A stretch of DNA of 64,000 bases, taken from positions 186,001-250,000 of the forward strand of contig CAVZRJ010000003.1 in assembly GCA_963777665.1 (NCBI GenBank). Reading direction: 5' to 3'. Source of the stretch: Bog-756 sp963777665. Its GTDB lineage: Bacteria; Actinomycetota; Acidimicrobiia; Acidimicrobiales; RAAP-2. Below the pieces are notes generated by a model. It was given only the letters and a program-made list of their open reading frames with translations, made no database searches and was not told the origin of the DNA. Positions 20,672 through 28,711 of this stretch are shown piece after piece. Both the position numbers and the translations under genes were made by a program. The stretch's first letter is position 1. The number at the start of each line of letters is the position of its first letter.

Positions 20672-21033
20672 TGGCACACACCGATCACAAGCGAGAGCTC
20701 CGCCTGCGCCGGCACGCCCGCGTGCGCCGCCGGGTCCACGGCACCGCCATGCGCCCCCGCCTGGCCGTGTTCCGGTCCAACAAGCACATCTCCGCCCAGC
20801 TCATCGATGACGACACCGGCCGCACGCTGGCCGCGGCCTCCTCGACCGAGAGCGTCCTCCGTGACGTCGGAGGCGGCAACGTCGAGGCGGCCCGCGCCGT
20901 CGGGGCCCTGGCGGCCTCGCGGGCGAAGGAGGCCGGAGTCACCGCAGTGGTGTTCGACCGCGGCGGGTTCGCCTATCACGGGCGGGTGGCAGCCCTGGCT
21001 GACGCCGCCCGTGCAGAAGGACTGGAGTTCTGA
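20671..21033 (+). CDS. rplR: 50S ribosomal protein L18
   Basis: L18 carries 5S rRNA into the 50S subunit together with L5. The 120-residue product shows RRHARVRRRVHGTAMRPRL, FRSNKHISAQLIDDDTGRTL and the C-terminal FDRGGFAYHGRVAALADAAR, all diagnostic. ATG at 20671 overlaps the rplF stop by one base (TAATG). Normal length. Confidence 0.98.
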   Translation: MAHTDHKRELRLRRHARVRRRVHGTAMRPRLAVFRSNKHISAQLIDDDTGRTLAAASSTESVLRDVGGGNVEAARAVGALAASRAKEAGVTAVVFDRGGFAYHGRVAALADAARAEGLEF

Positions 21034-21036
21034 GAC

Positions 21037-21591
21037 ATGGCCGCTAACGAACTGCAATACGAGGAACAGACGATCCGGGTCAACCGGGTGTCCAAGGTGG
21101 TCAAGGGTGGCCGCCGGTTCTCCTTCGCCGCGCTGATGGTGGTGGGCGACGGAAACGGACGGGTCGGGCTCGGCTACGGCAAGGCCAAGGAGGCCGGTCT
21201 CGCCGTGCAGAAGGGCATCGAGGAGGCCCGCAAGAACATGTTCGACGTGCCCCTGGCCGGGTCGACCATCACCCACCCCGTGGTGGGGGAGAGCGGCGCC
21301 GGCAGGATCATGCTGAAGCCGGCCGCCCCCGGTACCGGGGTCATCGCCGGCGGCGCGGCCCGGGCCATCCTCGAGATGGCCGGCATCCGCGACATCCTGG
21401 CCAAGTCGCTCGGTTCGTCCAACAGGATCAACGTCGCCCATGCCACCATCGCCGGCCTCAAGAGCCTCAAGCGTCCGGACGAGATCGCCGCATTGCGGGG
21501 CAAGCCGGTCGACGAGGTGGTCCCGGCCGCACTCCTCCGCGCCTACCGCGAGCGCCGGCGTGAGGCGGACCTGTTCACGGAGGTGAGCTGA
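21037..21591 (+). CDS. rpsE: 30S ribosomal protein S5
   Basis: S5 is needed for translational accuracy and mRNA unwinding. The 184-residue product contains the double-stranded-RNA-binding fold with RRFSFAALMVVGDGNGRVG, GKAKEAGLAVQKGIEEARKN and the C-terminal GVIAGGAARAILEMAGI and SLGSSNRINVAHATI segments. ATG at 21037, three bases after the rplR stop. Confidence 0.98.
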   Translation: MAANELQYEEQTIRVNRVSKVVKGGRRFSFAALMVVGDGNGRVGLGYGKAKEAGLAVQKGIEEARKNMFDVPLAGSTITHPVVGESGAGRIMLKPAAPGTGVIAGGAARAILEMAGIRDILAKSLGSSNRINVAHATIAGLKSLKRPDEIAALRGKPVDEVVPAALLRAYRERRREADLFTEVS

Positions 21592-21592
21592 G

Positions 21593-21826
21593 ATGGCCGC
21601 CGCCGCTGACGGTGCACCGGCTGCCGGATGGCTGCGGATCACCCAGGTCCGCTCCGCCATCGGGACCAAGCCCAAGCACCGCGGCACCCTCCGGGCACTC
21701 GGTCTGCGGGGCATCGGGCGCACCACGGTGCTCCCTGACCGCCCGGAGATCCGTGGAATGCTGGCACGCGTGCCGCACCTGGTGGACGTCCGTCCCGCCG
21801 GTGAAGACGAGAGAGGTCGATCATGA
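21593..21826 (+). CDS. rpmD: 50S ribosomal protein L30
   Basis: L30 is a small 50S protein absent from some phyla. The 77-residue product has the expected LRITQVRSAIGTKPKHRGTL and GLRGIGRTTVLPD core, with a short N-terminal extension and a C-terminal tail. ATG at 21593, one base after the rpsE stop; its stop overlaps the rplO start by four bases. Confidence 0.96.
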   Translation: MAAAADGAPAAGWLRITQVRSAIGTKPKHRGTLRALGLRGIGRTTVLPDRPEIRGMLARVPHLVDVRPAGEDERGRS

Positions 21827-22311
21827 AGGTCCATGAGCTCCGCCCTCCGGCCGGCTCGACCCGCCCGCGTCGGCGCGTGGGTCGCGGTATCGCGGGAAAG
21901 GGTGGCAAGACCGCCGGCCGTGGCACCAAGGGTCAGGGCGCCCGCGACACCATCCCGCTGGGATTCGAGGGGGGTCAGCTGCCGCTGATGCAGCGGATCC
22001 CCAAGCTGCGCGGCTTCAAGAACCCGTTCCGGGTCGAGTACACCCCGGTCAGCGTGGGTGCCATTGCAGGCGTCGAGGGGGATGCGATCGACGTCGCCGG
22101 CATGGTCGCGGCGGGGCTCGCCCACAAGGGAGACCTGGTCAAGGTGCTCGGCGGAGGCGAGCTGACACGGGCCGTCCGGGTCGAGGCGCACGGCTTCTCG
22201 AAGTCGGCCGAGCGTGCGATCACCGCGGCCGGAGGCTCGGTCACCGTGGTCCCGCTGCCGTTCGGAAACGACCGCCCGCCCGCAAAGGGCAACGCCCTCA
22301 CCAACCGGTAG
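21823..22311 (+). CDS. rplO: 50S ribosomal protein L15
   Basis: L15 is a late-assembly 50S protein with a long basic N-terminal extension. The 162-residue product starts at ATG 21823 and contains RRRVGRGIAGKGGKTAGRGT, GFEGGQLPLMQRIPKLRGFK and the C-terminal KVLGGGELTRAVRVEAHGFS block. The start overlaps rpmD; secY follows after 30 bases. Confidence 0.98.
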   Translation: MKVHELRPPAGSTRPRRRVGRGIAGKGGKTAGRGTKGQGARDTIPLGFEGGQLPLMQRIPKLRGFKNPFRVEYTPVSVGAIAGVEGDAIDVAGMVAAGLAHKGDLVKVLGGGELTRAVRVEAHGFSKSAERAITAAGGSVTVVPLPFGNDRPPAKGNALTNR

Positions 22312-22341
22312 CATCGGCCCACCCCGGCGTCGAGGAGCCCA

Positions 22342-23634
22342 ATGCTCGCCAGTCTGGCCAACATCTTCCGCATTCCCGACCTTCGCAAGAAGGTCCTCTT
22401 CACGCTGACCGTCATCGCCCTCTACCAGTTCGGGGCGAACGTGCCGGTGCCGTTCGTCAACTTCTCGAAGGTGGCCCAGCTCGAGGCGGCGTCCAAGTCC
22501 TCGGGCGTGCTCGGGTTCCTCAACCTGTTCAGCGGTGGGGCACTGACCCGGATGGCCGTGTTCGGCCTCGGGATCATGCCCTACATCACCTCGAGCATCA
22601 TCATCCAGCTGCTCGCCACGGTGATCCCCAAGCTCGAGCAGTGGCGCGACCAGGGTGCGGTCGGACAGAAGAAGCTGACCCAGACCACCCGCTACCTGAC
22701 CGTGGCCCTGGCCCTGATGCAGTCGACCGGACTCGTCTACCTGTTCCACAAGGGCGGGGGTGGGCTCTTCGGCAGCTCCCAGACGATCGACCTGATCCTC
22801 AACTACTCGATCTGGCGGGCCGGCTTCATCGTGCTCACCCTGACCGCGGGCACGGCGTTCGTGATGTGGCTGGCGGAGCTCATCACCCAGCGCGGCATCG
22901 GCCAGGGGATGTCCATCCTGATCTTCGCCAACGTCGTGGCCGGCATCCCTTCCGGGCTCAACACGGTCCTCCAGGAGGGGGGCAGGGTCAAGTTCTCGGC
23001 CATCATCCTGGTGTCCCTGGCCCTGCTGGTGCTCATCGTCTTCGTCGACCAGGGTCAACGCCGGATCCCGGTCACCTTCGCCAAGCGGGTGGTCGGACGC
23101 AAGATGTACGGGGGGTCCAACACCTACATCCCGCTCAAGGTCAACCAGGCCGGGGTGATCCCGATCATCTTCGCGAGCTCGGTGCTCTACATCCCGGTGC
23201 TGCTCTCCAACATCATCCCCTCGGCCGCATTCCGGGCCTGGGTCAACAGCAACGTGACGCCGACCAGCATCTTCTACATCTTCACCTACTTCCTGTTCAT
23301 CCTCCTGTTCACCTTCTTCTACGTCTACGTGGCCTTCGACCCCCACCAGCAGGCGGACATCATCCGCAAGCAGGGTGGGTACATCCCGGGCATCCGGCCC
23401 GGGCAGCCGACGGAGCGGTACCTGGCCCACATCCTCAACCGGATCACCTGGCCCGGAGCACTCTTCCTCGGAGCGGTCGCAGTCACGCCGTCCCTGCTGA
23501 TGGCAGCTTGGAACATCACCAGCTATCCCTTCTACGGTACGACGCTCCTCATCGCCGTGGGCGTGGCTCTCGAGACGATGAAGCAGATCGACAGCCAGCT
23601 CATGATGCGAAACTACGAGGGCTTCCTCAAGTAG
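22342..23634 (+). CDS. secY: Sec translocon channel SecY
   Basis: SecY is the protein-conducting channel of the inner membrane, working with SecE, SecG and SecA. It has 430 residues and ten predicted hydrophobic segments. Signature regions are the first helix (KKVLFTLTVIALYQFGANVP), the GLGIMPYITSSIIIQLL segment and the SecA-contacting loop before the C-terminal YEGFLK. ATG at 22342, 30 bases after rplO, and directly followed by adk, the usual spc-operon order. Confidence 0.98.
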   Translation: MLASLANIFRIPDLRKKVLFTLTVIALYQFGANVPVPFVNFSKVAQLEAASKSSGVLGFLNLFSGGALTRMAVFGLGIMPYITSSIIIQLLATVIPKLEQWRDQGAVGQKKLTQTTRYLTVALALMQSTGLVYLFHKGGGGLFGSSQTIDLILNYSIWRAGFIVLTLTAGTAFVMWLAELITQRGIGQGMSILIFANVVAGIPSGLNTVLQEGGRVKFSAIILVSLALLVLIVFVDQGQRRIPVTFAKRVVGRKMYGGSNTYIPLKVNQAGVIPIIFASSVLYIPVLLSNIIPSAAFRAWVNSNVTPTSIFYIFTYFLFILLFTFFYVYVAFDPHQQADIIRKQGGYIPGIRPGQPTERYLAHILNRITWPGALFLGAVAVTPSLLMAAWNITSYPFYGTTLLIAVGVALETMKQIDSQLMMRNYEGFLK

Positions 23635-24315
23635 GTGGTACCCGGTGCCAGGCTCGTCGTCCTCGGCAAACAGGGGGCGGGGAAGGGGACACAGTGCGTG
23701 CGCCTCTCCCATCATTATGTAGTCCCCCACATCTCGACCGGGGACATGCTGCGCGCTGCGGTCAAGCAGGGCACCAAGGTCGGCATGCGGGCCAAGGACC
23801 AGATGGACCGGGGCGAGCTGCTCAGTGACGATCTGATCATGGAGATGGTGGCGGAGCGGCTCGCCGAGAGCGACGTGCACGACCGGGGGTTCGTCCTCGA
23901 CGGCTGCCCGCGGACGGTCGCGCAGGCCGAGCGCCTGGCTGCGGTCCTCTCTCCGATCGATCTCGACCTGGCGGTCGACATCGAGATCGCCACCAGCCAG
24001 GTGCTCCGCCGGCTCGCCTCGCGCCGGGTGTGCGTCGACTGCGGTGCCAACTACTCGCTCTCCGCGTCGCCGTTGATCAACTGGACCTGCGACGTCTGCG
24101 GCGGCGAGGTGGTGCAGCGCGAGGACGACACCGAGGAGGCCATCTCCCGTCGGCTCGAGCTCTACGAGCGCCAGACTGCGCCGCTCATCGAGTGGTACCG
24201 GACACGCAACCAGCTGGCGGTCGTCCCGGGCACCGGGTCGCCGGACGCGGTGACCCGGCGGATGGTCAAGGTCATCGAGGATCGCCGCAACCGCAAACGC
24301 GGTCAGTTCGCCTGA
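23635..24315 (+). CDS. adk: Adenylate kinase
   Basis: Adk interconverts ATP + AMP and 2 ADP in the cytosol. The 226-residue long-LID form has the P-loop GKQGAGKGT, the AMP-binding STGDMLRAAV segment and FVLDGCPRTVAQAE. The LID has two CxxC pairs (CVDCG and CDVCG), so it should bind zinc. GTG at 23635 directly follows the secY stop. The C-terminus has a short basic tail. Confidence 0.97.
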   Translation: MVPGARLVVLGKQGAGKGTQCVRLSHHYVVPHISTGDMLRAAVKQGTKVGMRAKDQMDRGELLSDDLIMEMVAERLAESDVHDRGFVLDGCPRTVAQAERLAAVLSPIDLDLAVDIEIATSQVLRRLASRRVCVDCGANYSLSASPLINWTCDVCGGEVVQREDDTEEAISRRLELYERQTAPLIEWYRTRNQLAVVPGTGSPDAVTRRMVKVIEDRRNRKRGQFA

Positions 24316-24324
24316 GGGGTGCCG

Positions 24325-24330
24325 TACGAT
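24325..24330 (+). promoter_or_regulatory. Candidate -10 box upstream of map
   Basis: TACGAT lies ten bases after the adk stop and 32 bases before the map ATG. The -35 region is not recognisable. The same hexamer precedes the glycosylase gene at 37146. Confidence 0.3.
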
Positions 24331-24362
24331 GAGGACGTGGGATCGGACCGCGGGAAGCGGAC

Positions 24363-25106
24363 ATGAGGCGTAACCCCGACGAGCTGGCGAAGATGCGCAA
24401 GGCCGGTCGTGTCGTTGCGGAGATGCACGAGGCCACCCGGGCCGTGCTGCGTGCCGGGGTGACCACGGCCGACATCGACCGGGTCGCCCGCGCGGTACTG
24501 GACAAGCGGGGCGCGACCTCCAACTTCCTCAACTACCACGGGTTCCCGGCGGTGGTCTGCACGTCCCCCAACTCGATGATCGTCCACGGCATCCCCTCCG
24601 GGACAGTGGTGCTGGAGGAGGGCGACATCATCTCGGTGGACTGCGGGGCCATCGTCGAGGGGTACCACGGGGATGCCGCCTACACCGCCGGGGTGGGCGA
24701 GGTGACCGCCGAGGCCGGCCGGCTCATGGAGGTCACCGAACGGAGCCTCTACGCCGGGATCGAGCAGCTGCGGGACGGCAACCGTCTCCACGAGGTCGGA
24801 CGGGCCGTCCAGGAGGTCGCAGAGAAGGACGGGTTCTCGGTGGTCAGGGAGTACGTGGGCCACGCCATCGGGACCGCCATGCACGAGGAGCCCCAGGTCC
24901 CCAACTACTGGCCGGGCGCGCCGGGGCCGACCCTCAGGACGGGCATGGTGTTCGCGATCGAGCCGATGGTCAACGCCGGTGCGGCTGAGACGGTCCTGCT
25001 GGAGGACGGCTGGAGTGTGGTCACCGCCGACGGCCGGTTGTCGGCCCACTTCGAGCACACCATCGCGGTCACCGATGACGGTCCGGAGGTGTTCACCCGG
25101 GCCTGA
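24363..25106 (+). CDS. map: Type I methionine aminopeptidase
   Basis: This enzyme removes the initiator methionine from nascent proteins. It has 247 residues with all five metal ligands of the pita-bread fold: two Asp in VDCGAIVEGYHGDAAYT, His in GHAIGTAMHEEPQ, Glu in FAIEPMVNAG and Glu in FEHTIAVTD. ATG at 24363, 47 bases after adk, within the usual adk-map-infA order. Confidence 0.97.
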   Translation: MRRNPDELAKMRKAGRVVAEMHEATRAVLRAGVTTADIDRVARAVLDKRGATSNFLNYHGFPAVVCTSPNSMIVHGIPSGTVVLEEGDIISVDCGAIVEGYHGDAAYTAGVGEVTAEAGRLMEVTERSLYAGIEQLRDGNRLHEVGRAVQEVAEKDGFSVVREYVGHAIGTAMHEEPQVPNYWPGAPGPTLRTGMVFAIEPMVNAGAAETVLLEDGWSVVTADGRLSAHFEHTIAVTDDGPEVFTRA

Positions 25107-25187
25107 CCTGCCTTGGCCCCGATCCCGACCCCCGGTGGTCCCGGAAGGGCTCCCGGCTGCCCGGAAATGGCCTTCCTGCGGGCCGGA

Positions 25188-25216
25188 CTGGCAATTTGGC
25201 CCCAACCGGATAGACT
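25188..25216 (+). promoter_or_regulatory. Candidate promoter of infA and the alpha operon
   Basis: CTGGCA (25188-25193), a 17-base spacer and TAGACT (25211-25216). It lies in the 289-base map-infA gap and would give an infA leader of about 170 bases. Confidence 0.5.
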
Positions 25217-25350
25217 TGTCGTCCGGCTGACCGCGGCGGTTTCGTGGTGTGCCGACCCCGCTTCCGGTGGCGCTCCTCTGGCGTGCCCCCGCCTGTGGAG
25301 AATCCGGACGACGACGCTGTCGGGCCGGGCACAGGCCGGCCCCAGGGTCG

Positions 25351-25380
25351 ACGACCGAGAACGACCGAGAACGACAGAGT
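25351..25380. repeat. Three 10-base tandem repeats in the infA leader
   Basis: ACGACCGAGA occurs twice exactly (25351-25370), followed by the variant ACGACAGAGT. The run ends just before the infA Shine-Dalgarno. Such A/C/G-only sequence should be unstructured and may help ribosome access; that is inference. Confidence 0.6.
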
Positions 25381-25395
25381 ACCGAGGAGATTCAC

Positions 25396-25620
25396 CTGCC
25401 CAAGCCCAAGGAAGATGCGATCGTTCTGGAGGGGACGGTCGTCGAGCCCCTCCCCAACGCCATGTTCCGGGTCGAGCTCGAGAACGGTCACAACGTGCTG
25501 GCACACAGCTCCGGAAAGATGCGGATGCACCGTATCCGTATCCTCCCCGGCGACAAGGTGCAGGTGGAGATCACACCCTACGACCTGGCCCGGGGACGGA
25601 TCACCTACCGCTACAAGTGA
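25396..25620 (+). CDS. infA: Translation initiation factor IF-1, apparent CTG start
   Basis: IF-1 occupies the ribosomal A site during initiation. The OB-fold protein is normal (VLEGTVVEPLPNAMFRVELE, NGHNVLAHSSGKMRMHRIRI, ending ITYRYK) and would be 74 residues. The codon at the conserved start position is CTG (25396-25398), six bases after GGAG (25386-25389). No ATG, GTG or TTG occurs in frame nearby; the nearest GTG codons (25249, 25267) would add more than 40 non-conserved residues. Either CTG is used for initiation or one base is wrong. Confidence 0.93.
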   Translation: MPKPKEDAIVLEGTVVEPLPNAMFRVELENGHNVLAHSSGKMRMHRIRILPGDKVQVEITPYDLARGRITYRYK

Positions 25621-25696
25621 GCCGGCGGGTGCGCAGGAGCCGGCGGCAGGGCAGGGCCGGGACGAGACCGGCGTGCAGGAGAGACGAGGAAGAAAC

Positions 25697-25810
25697 GTGA
25701 AAGTTCGACCAAGCGTGAAGCCGATCTGCGAGAAGTGCAAAGTGATCCGCCGGCACCGGCGGGTCGTCGTCATCTGCGAAAACCCCCGCCACAAGCAGCG
25801 GCAGGGTTGA
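25697..25810 (+). CDS. rpmJ: 50S ribosomal protein L36
   Basis: L36 is the smallest ribosomal protein. Product: 37 residues, VKVRPSVKPICEKCKVIRR followed by a short basic end. The zinc-binding C4/H-type ligands are present (CEKC, then C and H near the C-terminus). GTG start at 25697 preceded by GACGAGGAAG. Too short for automated length cut-offs but unmistakable. Confidence 0.97.
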   Translation: MKVRPSVKPICEKCKVIRRHRRVVVICENPRHKQRQG

Positions 25811-25848
25811 CCCGGCTCCGGCCGGCGTCAGAAGGAAGGTAGGTACCC

Positions 25849-26226
25849 GTGGCCCGCATTTCCGGTGTGGACATCCCCCGCGAGAAGCGGTTGGAGATCT
25901 CCCTCACCTACATCTTCGGCATCGGCCGGACCACCGCGCAGCGGATCTGCGCGTCCACCGAGACCAGCCCGGACACCCGGGTCCGCGACCTGACCGACGA
26001 AGAGGTCACCCGGCTCCGCAACTTCATCGACAGCAACCTGCAGGTCGAGGGCGATCTGCGGCGTGACGTCTCACAGGACATCAAGCGGAAGATGGAAATC
26101 GGCTGCTACCAGGGGATCCGCCACCGGAAGGGCCTGCCGGTCCACGGCCAGCGCACCCACACCAACGCCCGTACCCGCAAGGGGCCCAAGAAGACCGTCG
26201 CCGGAAAGAAGAAGGTGCGCAAGTAA
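25849..26226 (+). CDS. rpsM: 30S ribosomal protein S13
   Basis: S13 bridges the 30S head to the 50S subunit. The 125-residue product starts at GTG 25849 (MARISGVDIPREKRLEISLT) and has the helix-two-turn-helix GIGRTTAQRIC and the basic tail RGLPVHGQRT-like sequence (KGLPVHGQRTHTNARTRKG). Upstream sequence GAAGGAAGGTAGGT is a strong Shine-Dalgarno. Stop overlaps the rpsK ATG. First gene of the alpha operon. Confidence 0.98.
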   Translation: MARISGVDIPREKRLEISLTYIFGIGRTTAQRICASTETSPDTRVRDLTDEEVTRLRNFIDSNLQVEGDLRRDVSQDIKRKMEIGCYQGIRHRKGLPVHGQRTHTNARTRKGPKKTVAGKKKVRK

Positions 26227-26630
26227 TGGCCAAGACCACCAAGCCCGGCGCCGCACGCCGGCCCCGCAAGCGCGAGCGGAAGAACGTCACCTTCGGCGTC
26301 GCCCACATCAAGAGCTCGTTCAACAACACCATCGTCTCCATCGCGGACCCCGAGGGGAACGTGCTGGCGTGGGCCTCGGCCGGCAACGTCGGTTTCAAGG
26401 GATCGCGCAAGTCGACCCCCTTCGCCGCCCAGCTGGCCGCCGAGCAGTGCGCCAAGCGGGCCATGGAGCACGGGGTGCGCCGCGTCGACGTGCTGGTCCG
26501 CGGCCCCGGCTCGGGACGCGAGACCGCCATCCGTTCGCTGGCCGCCGCCGGCATCGAGGTGGCGGGGATCAAGGACGTGACCCCGATTCCGCACAACGGC
26601 TGCCGCCCCAAGAAGCGGCGGCGGGTCTAG
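26226..26630 (+). CDS. rpsK: 30S ribosomal protein S11
   Basis: S11 forms part of the 30S platform that holds the mRNA at the E site. The 134-residue product has GVAHIKSSFNNTIVSIADPE, GFKGSRKSTPFAAQLAAE and GPGSGRETAIRSLAAAGIEV blocks. ATG at 26226 overlaps the rpsM stop by one base. Normal length. Confidence 0.98.
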   Translation: MAKTTKPGAARRPRKRERKNVTFGVAHIKSSFNNTIVSIADPEGNVLAWASAGNVGFKGSRKSTPFAAQLAAEQCAKRAMEHGVRRVDVLVRGPGSGRETAIRSLAAAGIEVAGIKDVTPIPHNGCRPKKRRRV

Positions 26631-26660
26631 GGACCGGACGAAGGGAACCAGGGAACATCC

Positions 26661-27308
26661 ATGGCTCGATACACCGGACCCGTCTGCCGGCTCTGCCGCA
26701 GGGAGCGGACCAAGCTCTTCTTGAAGGGGGAGCGCTGCTACTCGATGAAGTGCCCCGTCTCCGAGGCAGTCACCGACCGCCACAGCCGCGCCTACCCGCC
26801 CGGGGAGCACGGCCGTGACCGGATGCGCCAGGGCTCCGAGTACCTCGGCCAACTGCGCGAGAAGCAGAAGGCCCGCCGCATCTACGGGCTGCTCGAGCGC
26901 CAGTTCCACAACCTCTACGTGGAGGCCAGCCGGGCACCGGGCATCACCGGCGAGAACCTGCTGCGCATGCTCGAGCTCCGTCTCGACAACGTCGCCTTCC
27001 GGGCGGGTTGGGGAGCAAGCCGCGCCCAGGCCCGACAGTTCGTCCGTCACGGTCACGTCCTGGTCAACGGCAAGCGGGTGACGATCCCGAGCTACCGGGT
27101 CCGCCAGGGTGACACGATCGCCCTCAAGCAGTCGTCGCGCGAGCTCTTCCACGTGCGCCGCAACATGGACACCCTCGACCGGCAGCTGCCTCCGTGGTTG
27201 GAGACGGTCGGCGACCGCTTCGAGGTCCGGGTGTTCTCCCTTCCCCTGCGCGAGCACATCGACGAGCCCGTCCAGGAGCAACTCATCGTCGAGCTCTACT
27301 CGAAGTAG
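26661..27308 (+). CDS. rpsD: 30S ribosomal protein S4
   Basis: S4 initiates 30S assembly and in E. coli represses the alpha operon. The 215-residue product has the cysteine cluster near the N-terminus (CRLCRRE, then C in GERCYSMKCPVS), so it should be the zinc-binding form, and the S4 RNA-binding domain (RLDNVAFRAGWGASRAQARQ, HVLVNGKRVTIPSYRV). ATG at 26661, 30 bases after rpsK. Confidence 0.98.
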   Translation: MARYTGPVCRLCRRERTKLFLKGERCYSMKCPVSEAVTDRHSRAYPPGEHGRDRMRQGSEYLGQLREKQKARRIYGLLERQFHNLYVEASRAPGITGENLLRMLELRLDNVAFRAGWGASRAQARQFVRHGHVLVNGKRVTIPSYRVRQGDTIALKQSSRELFHVRRNMDTLDRQLPPWLETVGDRFEVRVFSLPLREHIDEPVQEQLIVELYSK

Positions 27309-27411
27309 CCGTCCCGCAGCTTCCGCCCACCGACCCGACCCACGCCCACCCACCCGTTCACCTGAGTCCCACCGAACCTGCGCAGCACACCTCCGAGGAG
27401 TCACGATCAGC

Positions 27412-28350
27412 ATGCTCATCATCCAGCGCCCCACCGTCGAGTCGATCGGCGAAGAAGAGGACAACCGCCAGCGGTTCGCCGTCGGCCCGCTCGACCCGGG
27501 CTTCGGCCACACCCTGGGCAACTCACTGCGCCGGACGCTCCTGTCCTCGATCCCCGGTGCCTCGGTCACCCAGGTGCGCTTCGACGAGGCGCTCCACGAG
27601 TTCACCGTCCTGCCCGGCGTGAAGGAGGACGTCACCGACATCATCCTGAACCTGAAGGACATCCTGCTCAAGGTCCACGTCGACGAGCCGATCATCGTCC
27701 GGCTCGACAAGCGCGGACCGGGCGCGGCCACGGCCGGTGACCTGCAGGTCACCGCCGACGTCGAGATCCTCAACCCCGACCAGCAGATCGCCACCCTCAA
27801 CGCCAAGGGCCGCCTGGCGGTGGATCTCACCGTGGAGCGGGGACGGGGCTACCTCTCGGCCGACAAGAACAAGCGCTCCGGGGCCATCGGGGTCATCCCG
27901 GTGGATGCCATCTTCTCGCCGGTCCGGCGGGTGGCCTTCACCGTGGAGCCGGTCCGGGTGGAGCAGTCCACCGACTTCGACCGCCTGGTGCTCGACATCG
28001 AGACCGACGGTTCCCTGACCCCCCGTGAGGCGCTGGCCTCGGCCGGCGACACCCTGCGCACCCTGGTCAGCCTGGTGGCCGACCTCGAGGACGAGCCCAT
28101 GGGCCTCGAGCTCGGAGAGGTCGGCACGGTCGGCACCGGCTCGCCGGACCTCGACCTGCGGATCGAGGACCTCGACCTCACCGAGCGCCCCCGCAACTGC
28201 CTCAAGCGGGCCCAGATCAACACCATCGGGGAACTGGTCGACCGGACCCTCGACGACCTCCTCAACATCACCAACTTCGGGCAGAAGTCCCTCGACGAGG
28301 TGCTCCAGAAGCTCGACGAGCGGGGCCTGTCCCTGCGGGTCAAGGACTGA
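27412..28350 (+). CDS. rpoA: RNA polymerase alpha subunit
   Basis: The alpha dimer scaffolds RNA polymerase and its C-terminal domain contacts UP elements and activators. From ATG 27412 (GAGGAG about 11 bases upstream) the protein has 312 residues, starting MLIIQRPTVESI. The N-terminal domain has GFGHTLGNSLRRTLLSSIPG; the C-terminal domain shows RPRNCLKRAQINTIGELVDR and the helix-hairpin-helix NFGQKSLDEVLQKL. The usual acidic actinobacterial C-terminal tail is absent. Confidence 0.97.
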   Translation: MLIIQRPTVESIGEEEDNRQRFAVGPLDPGFGHTLGNSLRRTLLSSIPGASVTQVRFDEALHEFTVLPGVKEDVTDIILNLKDILLKVHVDEPIIVRLDKRGPGAATAGDLQVTADVEILNPDQQIATLNAKGRLAVDLTVERGRGYLSADKNKRSGAIGVIPVDAIFSPVRRVAFTVEPVRVEQSTDFDRLVLDIETDGSLTPREALASAGDTLRTLVSLVADLEDEPMGLELGEVGTVGTGSPDLDLRIEDLDLTERPRNCLKRAQINTIGELVDRTLDDLLNITNFGQKSLDEVLQKLDERGLSLRVKD

Positions 28351-28357
28351 GTCCCGG

Positions 28358-28711
28358 ATGCTCGGCACCCCCAAGAAGGGCCGCCGGTTCGGTGGCAGCT
28401 CGGCGCACCAGAAGGCGATGCTGGGCAACCTGGTGGCGTCCCTCATCGCCGCCGAGTACCTGGTGACCACGGAGGCCAAGGCCAAGGCCCTGCGCCCGGT
28501 GGCCGAGAAGGTCATCACTGCAGCGGCCAAGGGTGGTGTGGCCCGCCAGCGCAACGTGGTGGCGTTCATCCGCGACAAGGACATGTCGAAGAAACTGTTC
28601 GACGAGATCGGGCCCCGGTACGCCGAACGGCAGGGCGGGTACACCCGCATCCTCAAGCTGGGCAACCGGCAGGGCGACAACGCCCCGATGGCCCGCATCG
28701 AACTGGTGTGA
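28358..28711 (+). CDS. rplQ: 50S ribosomal protein L17
   Basis: L17 borders the tunnel exit. The ATG at 28358, seven bases after rpoA, gives 117 residues, starting MLGTPKKGRRFGGSSAHQKA. The basic HQKAMLGNLVASLIAAEYL helix and the C-terminal GGYTRILKLGNRQGDNAPMA are typical. Stop overlaps the truA GTG. Closes the alpha operon. Confidence 0.97.
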   Translation: MLGTPKKGRRFGGSSAHQKAMLGNLVASLIAAEYLVTTEAKAKALRPVAEKVITAAAKGGVARQRNVVAFIRDKDMSKKLFDEIGPRYAERQGGYTRILKLGNRQGDNAPMARIELV

